Origin: Casuarina equisetifolia
Taxonomy: Eukaryota; Streptophyta; Magnoliopsida; Fagales; Casuarinaceae
Length of the DNA stretch: 64,000 nucleotides
Direction of reading: 5' to 3'
NCBI GenBank assembly: GCA_028551475.1
Contig: CM052358.1
Coordinates: 8,539,938-8,603,937 of the forward strand
In this document: piece by piece, positions 34,523 to 45,709 of the stretch
Position numbering within the stretch: position 1 is the stretch's first letter
Layout of the letters: each line of letters starts with the position of its first letter
The notes under the pieces: generated by a model
Told to the model about the DNA's origin: nothing
Seen by the model: the letters and a program-made list of their open reading frames with translations, nothing else
Database searches by the model: none
Made by a program: the position numbers and the translations under genes

Positions 34523-34756
34523 GCCCAAGCCCAAGCCCATCTTGATTTCCTTCACCTTGATAATTTGACCATCTTCTGCCATATAATAAGTACTAGGTTC
34601 TCCATGCTTGTCCTTTTTCTTCATGCTTTCTTATGCTACATAAACAAGACAAATTTAAGTAGATAAAGAGGAATTCAAATATTTTCTCACAAGCATTAGA
34701 TAATTTATTATTTAAATTAGGTAAAATAACTCTATAAAAATAGAGTTATCACTTAT

Positions 34757-35273
34757 CCAAAACAGCAGCGTGTGAAGCAAATAAGAGCATAAACTCTTAT
34801 GACCAGAAGCTTGAAGCCCTAGCCGCATTCTTCGATCTAAAGCTACATTTCTCGTCTCGATCTCTCTCCTGCGATGATAGCTCCAACGGAAAGAATGGTG
34901 AGGCGACTGAGTGTCAAAACGGTTATTTTGCTGAAAAATCATCATCTGCATCAGTACAACATCGTATCCATCAAATCTCAATGGGAGGATTTCAAAAGGG
35001 TTTGAACCGAAACCCTAATTTGTTTAAGGTTCGAGTACTTGCTATAAAAGGGAGATTCAGATGAAATATTTGAGCTTGCTGAGACATATTCTTGTTGATT
35101 TTCTCAAAAGAGATAAAAGCCCTCATCAATTTGATCTTATTGCCGTGTTCGGTAAGGTTTGAAGAAAAAGGAAATCTTCGGTGATATTCTCTAAACTTGT
35201 TATCTTGTGAATATCATTTGATAGATTGATCTTTGTATGCTAGATTGATTATAACATTATTTGCACATAAAGA
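34757..35273 (+). repeat. right LTR of element B, piece 2 of 4
   Basis: It resumes exactly after the TCACTTAT duplication (CCAAAACAGCAGCG) and runs to TGCACATAAAGA. It includes the TATAAAAGGGAGATT box near 35044. Confidence 0.95.
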
Positions 35274-36791
35274 TGTTGAAAATCGTATGCTTGTATGTTT
35301 TGATTGAGAAAAATTTTATGTGAATATATGTTAAATAGAATTTTATATTGATTTGAACATATATTAAATAGAATACTATACTTGCATATATGATAGGACA
35401 TATGAGATCTTGTGTGCACATATTAAAACTCAAAGGAAGTAAAAGGTGTGCAAATTATAATATCAATTAATGATATTATAAAGTAGCCAGGTTCCTACAT
35501 TTTATTATCAAACATCAAATATTAAGCCAAGTTAATTCAATCTTTGAATATTTTGTTTCATAGATTAATTCACATTTTTGGTTATGTTAAAGGAACCTTG
35601 ATACTTGGAATTGGTGTATGTACAAGTGTAATGGACCGACCATATATTTATATATGGATACATGAAGCCTATTTATATGATTAGCCTGTATAATTTATTC
35701 AGCCCGTGTATAAACTGTTCAGCCCGTGAAAACCTTCAACCCACGAAGCTTGAAACGGCAGTGTTCTGAAAGAGTCACCTATCCAAAACAACAGCGTGTG
35801 AAAGCAAATAAGAGCATAAGCTCTTATGATCGAAAGCCTGAAGCCCTAGCCACACTCTTCGACCTAAAGGTACACTTCTCCTCTCAGTCTCTCTCCTGCG
35901 ACTACGGTTCTAACGGGAAGAATGGTGAGGCGATTGAGTGTCAGAAGGGTTATCTTGCTAAAAAATCATCATCTACATCAGTACAACGTCGAATCCATCA
36001 AATCTCAATGGAAGGATTTCAAAAAGGTTTGAACTGAAACCCTAATCTATTCAAGGTTCAAGTACCTACTATAAAAGGGAAATTGGGATGAAATATTTAT
36101 GCTGCTGAGATATGTCCTTGCTGATTTAATCAAAAGAGATAAAAGCCCTCATCGATTTGCTTTTATTGCTATGTTCGGTAATGTTTGAAGAAAAAGAAAA
36201 TCTTTGGTGATATTCCCTAAACTTGTTATCCTGTGAATATCATTTGATAGATTGATCTATATATATGCTAGATTGATTATAACATTATTTGCACATAAAG
36301 ATTATTGTAAATCCGAAAACCCTAGATTTTTGAAATTGGGGCTTTCAAGATTAAAGCTTGAATTGATTATGTACACATTCAATTAGCTCTTTGATAGGCT
36401 TAAATCCTCACTCATATCATATATTTGAGGGATGAGCTTGATGTATTAAGGTTTTTGTAAACCTAACCTTGTAACCGTGAGCTATATAACTCCTTTTGAG
36501 GAGTTGTAAGGTGAAAGAGAGGTGTTTTCCTTGTTTGAAGTAAAGCAGATTTTAACTCAGTTAGAGTTGAAGGAGAAGAGGGTGGAAGTAAGTGAAAAGT
36601 GCCGAACCACCATGAAATTTTTGTGTGTGAATTTTTCTGATTTAATTCTTTTATTTGATACTCCATTACTTTTATGATATTTTTCTAGTTGCATTCATCG
36701 TAGAAAAACAATATTAAAAAAGATATTAAAGTTAATCAAATTTCTAGATATCCAATTTAACCCCCTTTCTTGGATAGCCATAAACCCAACA
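35274..36791 (+). repeat. left LTR of element A
   Basis: TGTTGAAAATCG to AAACCCAACA. It has only about four TTCAGCCC-type units (35685-35755), against nine or ten in B, and an extra ~60-bp segment near 35340-35400 (ATTTGAACATATATTAAATA) absent from B. Confidence 0.95.
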
Positions 36792-36806
36792 ATTGGCATC
36801 TAGAGC
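36792..36806 (+). other. primer binding site of element A
   Basis: ATTGGCATCTAGAGC directly after the left LTR, identical to that of element B. Confidence 0.75.
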
Positions 36807-36854
36807 TAGGTTCTTTGATTTATAGGCTTAACATCCTAGAGTAGATCCATTTAC

Positions 36855-38585
36855 ATGGCTATGGAGAAAGGAGTAGCTGTTACGGGGTATAACAAACCAC
36901 CTCTGTTTGATGGAATAAATTATAGACATTGGAAGCAACTCATGCAAGTCTTCATTATTGGTTAAGACCCTGAAGCTTGGCAGATAATTAGAAAGGGTAC
37001 CACATTACTCGAAATTGATGAATGGAGTAAAAATGAAGCTAAAATCATGGGAATAAATGCCAAAGCTATGAACATGATTTATAGTGGGTTGAAAGCTTAT
37101 GAATTTAATAAGGTGTCATCTTGTCTCACAGGTAAGGAAATATGGGACAAATTAGAAGTCATACTTGAAGGTATAAAGAAAGTTAAGTCATCAAAGGTAA
37201 CCATGCTCACTCACGATTATGAATTGTTTACTATGCTTGAATATGAAACTATTAGTAACATGTTTGGTAGATTTATAGAAATAATATTTGAACTTAGGTT
37301 GCTAGGAAAGACTTACACAAATGAAGAAATGGTCAGAAAAATGCTAGTGTCTCTACCCGAGAGCTGGGATCCCAAGAAAATGGCAATAGAAGAAGCACAT
37401 GATCTAGATAGTCTAACCTTAGATGATTTACTAAGATCACTAAAGACTCATGAAATGCAACTAATTAGGAGGGTTAAGGAAAAAAAGAATAAAAGGTCAC
37501 TTGCTTTAAAAGTAAAAATAGATAAGACTGAAGAGATTGAGTCAGAAAATGATAAGATCACTCTAATAGCTAGAAGATTTAGAAAATATCTCAAAAAGGG
37601 TCTAGGAAGAAATAAAGGACAACCTAGAAGAAATGAAGCATATGAATCTAGGGATAACTTATGCTATGAGTGTAGAAAGCCTGGACATATCAAAGCTGAT
37701 TGCCCCTTACTCAAGAAGAAGAATAATAAAGGAAAGAAGAAGGCAATGATTGCTGCCTGGGATGATGAGAGCTCCTTATCAGATGAAGAAGAATAAGAAG
37801 AAGTAGCTCATTTCTGCCTAACCACAAATGCAACAATAAAAGAAGAACTCGAGGTAAGTGATTCTGAACTTGAAACAAATCTGTGTGGTGACATTGAAAT
37901 TGCTTTTTTTTTTTTATCTGGTTGAGTATGCAACAAAAATAAAAGAAAAACATAAAAAGATAAAGGCTAAGTATAAGTCTGTAAAAGCTAAAACTGAAAA
38001 GGATAAATCTCCCATGGCATTATCTATGACTTGTATGCATAAAAATACTTCTGAGATTTTTTTTTAAAACTGATACATGCTCCTTGATTAGTACTTACTC
38101 CCATTAAGAAAATAAGCATGCTGATGAATCAAATAAATTAGTATGTGACCGAGACACAGAAAAACTAAATATGAAGATTCTGGTACTAGAAAAAGAGAAA
38201 TCTGAAATTCAAATGAAGCTGGATGAAACGAATATATTATTGCATAAGTTTACAAAAGGCAGTAACTTGTTAAATAATATATTAAAATCACAAAGAGGTG
38301 TATACAATAAAGCTGGTATGGGATAAAACTCTTTAAAAAATACAAAAACACCTATAAACCTCTTTGACAATAAGGATTGTGGACTCTTGTTGCATCATAA
38401 ATGTTCTTATTATGAATATGTTAGTCATTCATTTGACACATGTCCAGTTAGACTTAGAAGAACATACAAGATCAAAAAGGTTTGGATGCCTAAGAAGATG
38501 ATAAATGTATTAGAAACTAACACTCACGGACCCAAAGAAGAAAGGGTACCAAAATCTTCAACACAAATTTTTGTTTCTGTAGGAT
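36855..38585 (+). pseudogene. gag of element A
   Basis: It starts MAMEKGVAVTGYNKPPLFDG at 36855. A TAA at 36963-36965 (CAA in element B) interrupts it. The long frame 37047-37796 carries the UBN2-type gag sequence (CLTGKEIWDKLEVILEG, RKMLVSLPESWDPKKM) and zinc knuckle CYECRKPGHIKADC. A TAA at 37794 and slippage-type frameshifts at the T-runs near 37905 and 38056 break the rest. A second Cys/His cluster (HKCSYYEYVSHSFDTC) lies near 38395. Confidence 0.88.
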
Positions 38586-38990
38586 ATGAGTAAGAAGATA
38601 GACAAGAAGAAGCACAAAGAGTTGTGGATTCTGGATAGTGACTGTTCCCGTCATATGACTGGGATGATGGAGCTCTTCTCAACACTTGAGCTAAAGTCCA
38701 ATGGTATGGTATCTTTTGGAGATAACTCCAAAGGAAGGATTAAAGGTGTAGGCACCATAGGTAATCTGAGATCCCTTCTTATATCTGATGTACTGTATGT
38801 TGATGAATTGAAATTCAATTTCCTAAGTATAAGTCAATTGTGTGATAATAACTTCAAAATCATATTTGGGAAAGAACTTTGTCTCGTTGAAAATTTGGAA
38901 AATAACGTGAGAATTATTGGAAAAAAGAAAGATAACATCTATGTGCTTGATCTTAGTGAGTTGACAAATAAGTAAACATGCTTGATTGTT
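38586..38990 (+). pseudogene. aspartic protease of element A, active site altered
   Basis: The protease signature ELWILDSDCSRHMTG differs from the DSG of element B (LDSGCSRHM) by Gly to Asp at the residue after the catalytic Asp-Ser, which should impair catalysis. It continues through VSFGDNSKGRIKGVGTIG and LLISDVLYVDELKFNLLS-type sequence. A TAA precedes it and another ends it at 38973. Confidence 0.87.
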
Positions 38991-39990
38991 AGTAAAAGTG
39001 TAGATGCTTGGTTGTGGCATAGAAAACTTGGTCATGCTAGTCTAGGATTATTAGAGAAATTATCCAAGAACGGCCTAGTTAGAGGACTACCCGAGCTCAC
39101 ATTTGATAAAGATTAATTATATGACACTTGTGTGAAAGGGAAACATACTCAAAGTAGTTTTAAACCAAAATTAATAGTGTCTACCTCAAGACCATTAAAA
39201 ATGATTCATATGGATTGGTTCGGTCCTCTAAGGACAGCCATTATGAATGGAAAGTATTATGCCTTAGTCATAGTAGATGATTACACTAGATATACTTGGG
39301 TATATCTACTTGCTAGGAAAGATGAAGAATTTGAGAAATTTGTTGATTTCTCTAAAGTAGTCCAAAATGAAAAAGATCTTACCATTGTTAAGATTTGGAC
39401 AGATCATGGTGGTGAGTTTGAAAATTGTCTTTTTGAGAAATTCTGTTCCAAGAACGGCATATCTCACAATTTTTCAGCACCTAGGACACCTCAACAAAAT
39501 GGTGTTGTAGAAAGGAAGAATATGACACTCCTAAGAAATGGCTAAAACCATGATGTGTGAATACAATCTTCCTAAACATTTTTGGGGAGAAGCAGTAAGT
39601 ATAGCCTGTTACGTTTCAAATAGAGCATTCTTAAGACCAGTCTTGAAGAAGACTCCGTTTGAGCTACTGTTTGGTAAAAAACCCAACATATCCTACTTCC
39701 ACGTGTTTAGAAGTCAGTGTTTTATGCTAAACCATGGAAAAGAGTCACTTGGAAAATTTAACTCTAAGAGTGATGAGGCCATATTTCTAGGTTATTCTCA
39801 GACTAGCAAAGCATATAGAGTTTTTAATAAGAGAACTCTAGTTGTTGAAGAATCTATTCATGTGAAATTCAAGGATGATTCTGATCTAAACTCCATGGTA
39901 CAAAATGCAAATGAAAAATATACACTCGTTGAGGGGGAGTTAGACTTTAGAGAATTTATTTTTCCTAGAGTAAGAAATGAAGTAGATTAA
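38991..39990 (+). pseudogene. integrase of element A
   Basis: The HHCC pre-integrase region (WLWHRKLGHASLGLLEKLSK) is broken by a TAA near 39115. The catalytic core is recognisable: HMDWFGPL, WTDHGGEFEN and PQQNGVVERKN supply the D, D and E residues. A frameshift near 39536 separates it from the C-terminal part (NLPKHFWGEAVSIACYVSN, GYSQTSKAYRVFNKRT). Confidence 0.9.
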
Positions 39991-39999
39991 CAACATATA

Positions 40000-41612
40000 C
40001 TACGAAATTCAGTAAATAGTGTAAGCACATGATCAAAATATCATAACACATGTGAACATCAAGCTTTCTTGTCCCAAATAGAGCCAAAGAAAATAGATGA
40101 AGCTCTTAAAGATGAGAGCTGGTTCCTTGCTATGCAAGAAGAACTAAATCAATTTGAAAGGAGTAAAGTCTGGAAATTAGTTCCAAGACTACAAAACCAT
40201 TTAGTCATAGGAACCAAATGGGTGTTCAAAAATAAATTAGATGAGTGTAAGATCATTTCAAGAAACAAAGCCAGATTGGTAGCACAAGGATATAGTCAAG
40301 AAGAAGGAATTGACTATGATGAAACGTTTGCTCCAATAGCTAGGTTAAAAGCTATTCGGATGTTGCTTGCTTTTGCTTGCTATATGAATTTTACATTATT
40401 TCAAATGGATGTGAAAAGTGCTTTTTTAAATGGTGTTGTTAAAGAAGAGGTTTATGTAGAACAACCACTTGGATTTGAAGATCCATATGCCCATATCATA
40501 TATTCAAGCTTTCCAAAGCTTTATATAGGTTAAAACAAGCCCCATGGGCTTGGTATGACAAGCTGAGCAACTTTTTGTTAAATACAAATTTTAGAAAAGG
40601 AAATGTGAATAATACATTGTTTATTAAGACACAAAGAAAAAAGATTTTGATTGTTCAAATCTATGTTGATGATATTGTGTTTGGCTCTACAAATTCTATT
40701 ATGTATGAACAATTTTCCGATTCTATGAAACATGAGTTTGAGATGAGCATGATGGGTGAATTAAATTACTTTCTTGGACTTCAAATTAAACAAACATTTA
40801 AAGGAATATTTATAAGTCAAACTAAATATAAGGAATTACTTAAGAAATACAACATGCATGATTATAAACCAATAAATACTCGCATAAGCACATCTACATC
40901 TTTATCATATGACAATGCTAGAGTTTGTGTTGATTCTAAAATGTATAGAGGCATGATTGGTTCCCTGTTATATTTGACTACTTCTCGGCTGGACATCATG
41001 TTTAGTATGTGTTTATGTGCACGGTTTCAATCTAATCCTAAGGAACAACACTTAAAAGTTGTTAAAAGGATTTTTTGGTATCTAAAGGATTCAATCACAT
41101 TAGGCATTTGGTATTCAAAAGACACTATGTTCGATCTACATGCATTTAGTAATTTTGACTATGCTGGGTGTAAAATTAATAGAAAAAGCACTAGTGGTAC
41201 ACATCAGTTTTTAGGACATATGCTGGTTTCTTGGCACTCCAAGAAACAAAACAGCGTTGCTCTTTCTTCCACTGAGGCAGAATACATAGCTGCGGCTAGC
41301 TGTTGTGCTTAGATTCTGTTGATGAAACAGCAATTAGAAGATTACAGTCTTTATTTCACTAAGATTCCATTGAAATGTGATAATACCAGTGTAATAAATC
41401 TCACTAAAAACCCAATACAACATTCTAAAATGAAACATATAGAGATAAGACATCACTTCATTCGTTACCATGTTGAAAAATCATATATCTTTATTGAATT
41501 TGTTAACACAGACCAACAACTAGCTGATATTTTCACTAAACCATTGGATCATGATAAGTTCTCTACTCTTCGAAGAGAACTTGGTATGTGTTTGCTTAAT
41601 GACATTGCTTAA
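40000..41612 (+). pseudogene. reverse transcriptase and RNase H of element A
   Basis: RT shows [46 protein letters not shown] and the catalytic YVDDIVFG. A frameshift with stops lies at 40490-40600, before QIYVDD. RNase H shows FSNFDYAGCKINRKSTSG, SSTEAEYIAAASCCA and DNTSVINLTKNPIQHSK; a TAG at 41310 breaks it. It ends DKFSTLRRELGMCLLNDIA. Confidence 0.92.
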
Positions 41613-42070
41613 ACTCTGTGAGCAATTTCTTTTTTTTTTTACCATACTTTATACTCGGTTACTGTTATGAGGGGGAGCCTTATCTGTACATTTGCACCAG
41701 GTCAGATCTCTGCTGCCATCCTCTTCATTTTTACCCATCTTCTGTAAATTATCTTCATTCCTATTCGTTCTGTTTGATTATCTTCCATTGCTATGCTCTT
41801 TTTGTTAATAACAAAAAGGCGGAGAGAGTACATACTAGCACATGTATATTCCATTTCTGACTTTTAGTGCAGAATGTGGGATAAACTCTCTTACGTCCTA
41901 CTGAGTATGCAAATATACCTGTTGTGATTCCTTGATGAATATCCATGAAAACAATGATAGGTTTATGCTTACTGCATTTATGTGTTCATGAAATTGCTAT
42001 ACCATCCAAGTAGTAACATGTGCAAGTTGGTTCAGTATGAAAATTTTGTCATCATCAAAAAGGGGGAGAT
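41613..42070 (+). other. 3' untranslated part and polypurine tract of element A
   Basis: No coding region. The AAAAAGGGGGAGA polypurine tract (42056-42069) abuts the right LTR. An internal near-duplicate near 41813 reads AACAAAAAGGCGGAGAG. Confidence 0.85.
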
Positions 42071-43591
42071 TGTTGAAAATCATATGCTTGTATGTTTTGA
42101 TTGAGAGAAATTTTATGTGAATATATGTTAAATAGAATTTTATATTGATTTGAACATATATTAAATAGAATACTATACTTGTATATATGATAGAACATAT
42201 AAGATCTTGTGTGCACATATTAAAACTCAAAGGAAGTAAAAGGTGTGTAAATTATAATATCAATTAATGATATTATAAAGTAGCCAGGTTCCTACATTTT
42301 ATTATCAAACATCAAATATTAAGCCAAGTTAATTCAATCTTTGAATATTTTATTTCATAGATTAATTCACATTCTTGGTTATGTTAAAGGAACCTTGATA
42401 CTTGGAATTGATGTATGTACAGGTGTAATGGACCGACAATATATTTATATATGGATACATGAAGCCTATTTATATGATCAGCCCGTATGATTTATTCAGC
42501 CCATGTATAAACTGTTCAGCTCGTGAAAAGCTTCAACCTGCGAAGCTTGAAACGACAGCATTTTGAGAGAGACACTTATCCAAAACGACAGCATGTGAAA
42601 GCAAATAAGAGCATAAGCTCTTATGATCGAAAGCCTGAAGCCCTAGCCGCACTCTTTGACCTAAAGATACACTTCTCCTCTTAATCTCTCTCCTGTGACG
42701 ACGGCTCCAACGGGAAGAATGGTGAGGCGACTGAGTGTCAGAAGGGTTATCTTGCTAAAAAATCATCATCTGCATCAGTACAACGTCGAATCCATCAAAT
42801 CTCAACAGAAGGATTTAAAAAAGGTTTGAACCGAAACCCTAATCTGTTCAAGGTTCGAGTACCTGCTATAAAAAGGAGATTTGGATGAAATATTTATGCT
42901 GTTGAGATATATCCTTGCTGATTTGATCAAAAGAGATAAAAGCCCTCATCGATTTGCTTTTATTGCTGTGTTCGGTAACGTTTGAAAGAAAAAGAAAATC
43001 TTTGGTGATATTCCCTAAACTTGTTATCGTATGAATATCATTTGATAGATTGATCTATATATGTGCTAGATTGATTATAACATTATTTGTACTTAAAGAT
43101 TATTGTAAATCTGAAAACCCTAGATTTTTAAAATTGGGGCTTTCGAGATTAGAGCTTGAATTGATTCTGTATACATTCAATTAGCTCTTTAATAGGCTTA
43201 AATCCTCACTCATATCATATATTTGAGAAATGAGCTTGATGTATTAAGGTTTTTGTAAACCTAACCTTGTAACCGTGAGCTATATAACTCCTTTTGAGGA
43301 GTTGTAAGGTGAAGGAGAGGTGCTTTCCTTGTTTGAAGTAAAGTAGATTTCAACTCAGTTTAAGTTGAAGGAGAAAAAGGTAGAAGTAGGTGAAAAGTGT
43401 CGAACTACCGTGAAATTTTTGTGTGTGAATTTCTCTGATTTAATTCTTTTATTTGATACTCTATTACTTTTATGATATTTTGTCTAGTTGCATTCATCGT
43501 AGAAAAACAATATTCAAAAAGATATTAAAATTAATCAAATTTCTAGATTTCCAATTCAACCCTTCCTTCTTGGATAGCCATAAACCCAACA
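42071..43591 (+). repeat. right LTR of element A
   Basis: 1521 bp, TGTTGAAAATC to AAACCCAACA; a few percent different from the left LTR over the first 160 bases compared by eye. Confidence 0.95.
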
Positions 43592-43596
43592 AAAGA

Positions 43597-43893
43597 TTAT
43601 TGTAAATCTGAAATCCTAGATTTGTGAAATTAGGACTTTCAAGATTAGAGCTTGAATTGATTCTGTATACATTCAATTAGCTCTCTGATAAGCTTAAATC
43701 CTCACTCATATTATATATTTGAGGAATGAGCTTGATGTATTAAGGTTTTTGTAAACCTAACCTTGTAACCATGAGCTATATAGCTCCTTTTGAGGAGTTT
43801 TCAGGTGAAGAATAGGTGCTCTCCTTGATTGAAGTAAAGAAGATTTCAACTCGGTTTGAGTTGAAGGAGAAGAGGGTGGAAGTAGGTGAAAAG
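43597..43893 (+). repeat. right LTR of element B, piece 3 of 4
   Basis: It resumes after AAAGA with TTATTGTAAATCTG and ends GGTGAAAAG, the target duplication of solo LTR C. Confidence 0.95.
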
Positions 43894-45506
43894 TGTTGAG
43901 TTTATGGCTATCCAAGAAAGGGGGGTTGAATTGGATATCTAGAAATTTGATTAATTTTAATATCTTTTTGAATTTTTTTTTCTATGATGAATGCAACTAG
44001 ACAAAATATCACAAAAGTAATGGAGTATCAAATAAAAGAATTAAATCAAAAAAATTCACACACAAAAATTTCACGGTGGTTCGGCACTTTTCACCTACTT
44101 CCACCCTCTTCTCCTTCAACTCAAACTGAGTTGAAATCTGCTTTACTTCAAACAAGGAGAGCACCTCTCCTTCACCTCACAACTCCTCAAAAGGAGTTAT
44201 ATAGCTCATGGTTACAAGGTTAGGTTTACAAAAACCTTAATACATCAAGCTCATTCCTTAGATATATGATATGAGTGAGGATTTAAGCCTATCAGAGAGC
44301 TAATTAAATGTATACATAATCAATTCAAGCTCTAATCTTGAAAGTCCCAATTTCACAAATCTAGAGTTTTCAGATTTATAATAATATTTTTGTGCAAATA
44401 ATGTTATAATCAATCTAGCATATATATAGATCAATCTATCAAATGATATTCACAGGATAACAAGTTTAGGGAATATCACCGAAGATTTTCTTTTTCTTCA
44501 AATGTTACCGAACATGGCAATAAGAGCAAATCGATGAGGGTTTTTATCTCTTTTGATCAAATCAACAAGGATATATCTCAGCAAGCACAAATATTTCATC
44601 TGAATCTCCCTTTTATAGCAGGTACTCGAACCTTGAATAGATTAGGGTTTTGGTTCATACCTTTTTTGAAATCCTTCCGTTGAGATTTGATGGATTCGAC
44701 GTTGTACTGACGTAGATGATGATTTTTTAGTAAGATAATTGTTCTGACACTTAGTCGCCTCACCATTCTTCCCGTTGGAGCTGTCGTCACAAGAGAGAGA
44801 TCGAGAGGAAAAGTGTATCTTTAGGTTGAAGAGTGCGGCTAGGGCTTCAGGCTTTCGATCATAAGAGCTTATGCTCTTATTTGCCTTCACATGCTGCCAT
44901 TTTGGATAAGTGGCTTTCTCAAAATGTTGTCGTTTCAAGCTTCGCAGGCTGACCTCTTTACACGAGCTGAAGCTTTTCATGGGCTAAACCGATTATACAC
45001 AGGCTGAAGCTTTTCACGGGCTGAACTGATTATACACGGGTTAATGCTTTTCGCGGGCTGAACCGATTATACACGGGCTGAATAAATCATACGGGCTGAT
45101 CTTATAAATAAGCTTCATGTATCCATATATAAATATATGGTCGGTCCATTACACCTGTACATACACCAATTCCAAGTATCAAGGTTCCTTTAACATAACC
45201 AAGAATGTAAATTAATCTGTGCAACAAAATATTCAAAGATTGAATCAACTTGACTTAATATTTGATGTTTGATAATAAAATGTAAGAACCCGACTGCTTT
45301 ACAATATCACTAATTGATATTATAATTTGCACACCTTTTACTTCCTTTGAGTTTTAATATGCGTACACAAGATCTCATATGTTCTATCATATATGCAAGT
45401 ATAGTATTCTATTTAATATATGTTCAAATCAATATAAAATTCTATTTAACATATATTCACATAAAATTTTTCTCAATCAAAATATACAAGCATACGATTT
45501 TCAACA
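43894..45506 (-). mobile_element. solo LTR C, inverted, same copia family
   Basis: 1613 bp, the reverse complement of an A/B-type LTR: it starts TGTTGAGTTTATGGC and ends CGATTTTCAACA. It is flanked by AAAAG on both sides (43889-43893 and 45507-45511). No internal region is present, so it arose by LTR-LTR recombination after insertion. It has about nine GGGCTGAA-type units (44945-45105). Confidence 0.94.
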
Positions 45507-45511
45507 AAAAG

Positions 45512-45704
45512 TGCTGAACCACTGTGAAATTCTTAGTTGTGAATTTTTTGATCTAATTCTTTTATTTGATACTTCATTACTATTGTGATATCTTATCTAG
45601 TTGTGATTACCGTAGAGAAACAAAATTCAAGAAATATATAAAAATTATTTAGATTTCTAGATATCCAATTCAACCCTCCTTCTTGGATAACCATAAACCC
45701 AACA
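45512..45704 (+). repeat. right LTR of element B, piece 4 of 4
   Basis: TGCTGAACCACTGTG to AAACCCAACA, followed by the ACAAT target duplication and then TAATTCTTAATAGAGAG, the module flank. Confidence 0.95.
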
Positions 45705-45709
45705 ACAAT

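Larger units (their letters stand above)
27652..34748. mobile_element. unclassified ~1.37-kb element inserted in the LTR of B (hosts the chromovirus)
   Basis: It is flanked by 8-bp direct repeats TCACTTAT (27644-27651 and 34749-34756), with the LTR of B continuous across it. Without the nested chromovirus it is about 1367 bp. Ends are TGTTTGGTGAAATTT and AAATAGAGTTA; no terminal inverted repeats were seen, although AACTCTATAAAAATAGAGTT at the right end can form a hairpin. On the minus strand there are a TATATAAAG box (near 28613) and a CT/GA-rich leader, and an 81-codon frame (34379-34624) without a known domain. An 8-bp duplication suggests an hAT-type derivative, but terminal repeats are lacking; it could be a non-autonomous LTR-type element. 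Confidence 0.7.
35274..43591 (+). mobile_element. Ty1/copia element A, full-length but inactivated
   Basis: LTRs lie at 35274-36791 (1518 bp) and 42071-43591 (1521 bp), flanked by AAAGA (35269-35273 and 43592-43596). Internal order is gag, protease, integrase, RT, RNase H, all on the plus strand. It is the same family as B and is inserted in B's right LTR. Several stops and frameshifts are present, many explained by CAA or CAG turning into TAA or TAG. No envelope-like frame fits in the 458 bp between RNase H and the right LTR. Confidence 0.96.
22965..45704 (+). mobile_element. Ty1/copia element B, internally deleted, hosting three later insertions
   Basis: It is bounded by the 5-bp target duplication ACAAT (22960-22964 and 45705-45709). 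The LTRs start TGTTGAAAATC and end AAACCCAACA. The left LTR is 22965-24527 (1563 bp). The right LTR is in four pieces: 27097-27651, 34757-35273, 43597-43893 and 45512-45704, summing to 1562 bp. The internal region (24528-27096) is only 2.57 kb because protease through most of RNase H is missing. LTR size and the ATTGGCATCTAGAGC primer site suggest the SIRE/Maximus group; that assignment is inference. Confidence 0.95.

Noticed and set aside
43984-44223. 79-codon frame with a near-identical twin at 36463-36666 on the other strand
   Set aside because: Both are inside LTRs of the copia family (solo LTR C and left LTR of A in opposite orientation); no coding evidence.
35274-45506. Reading A and C as one large inverted transposon
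   Set aside because: Each has its own target duplication (AAAGA and AAAAG), so they are separate insertions.
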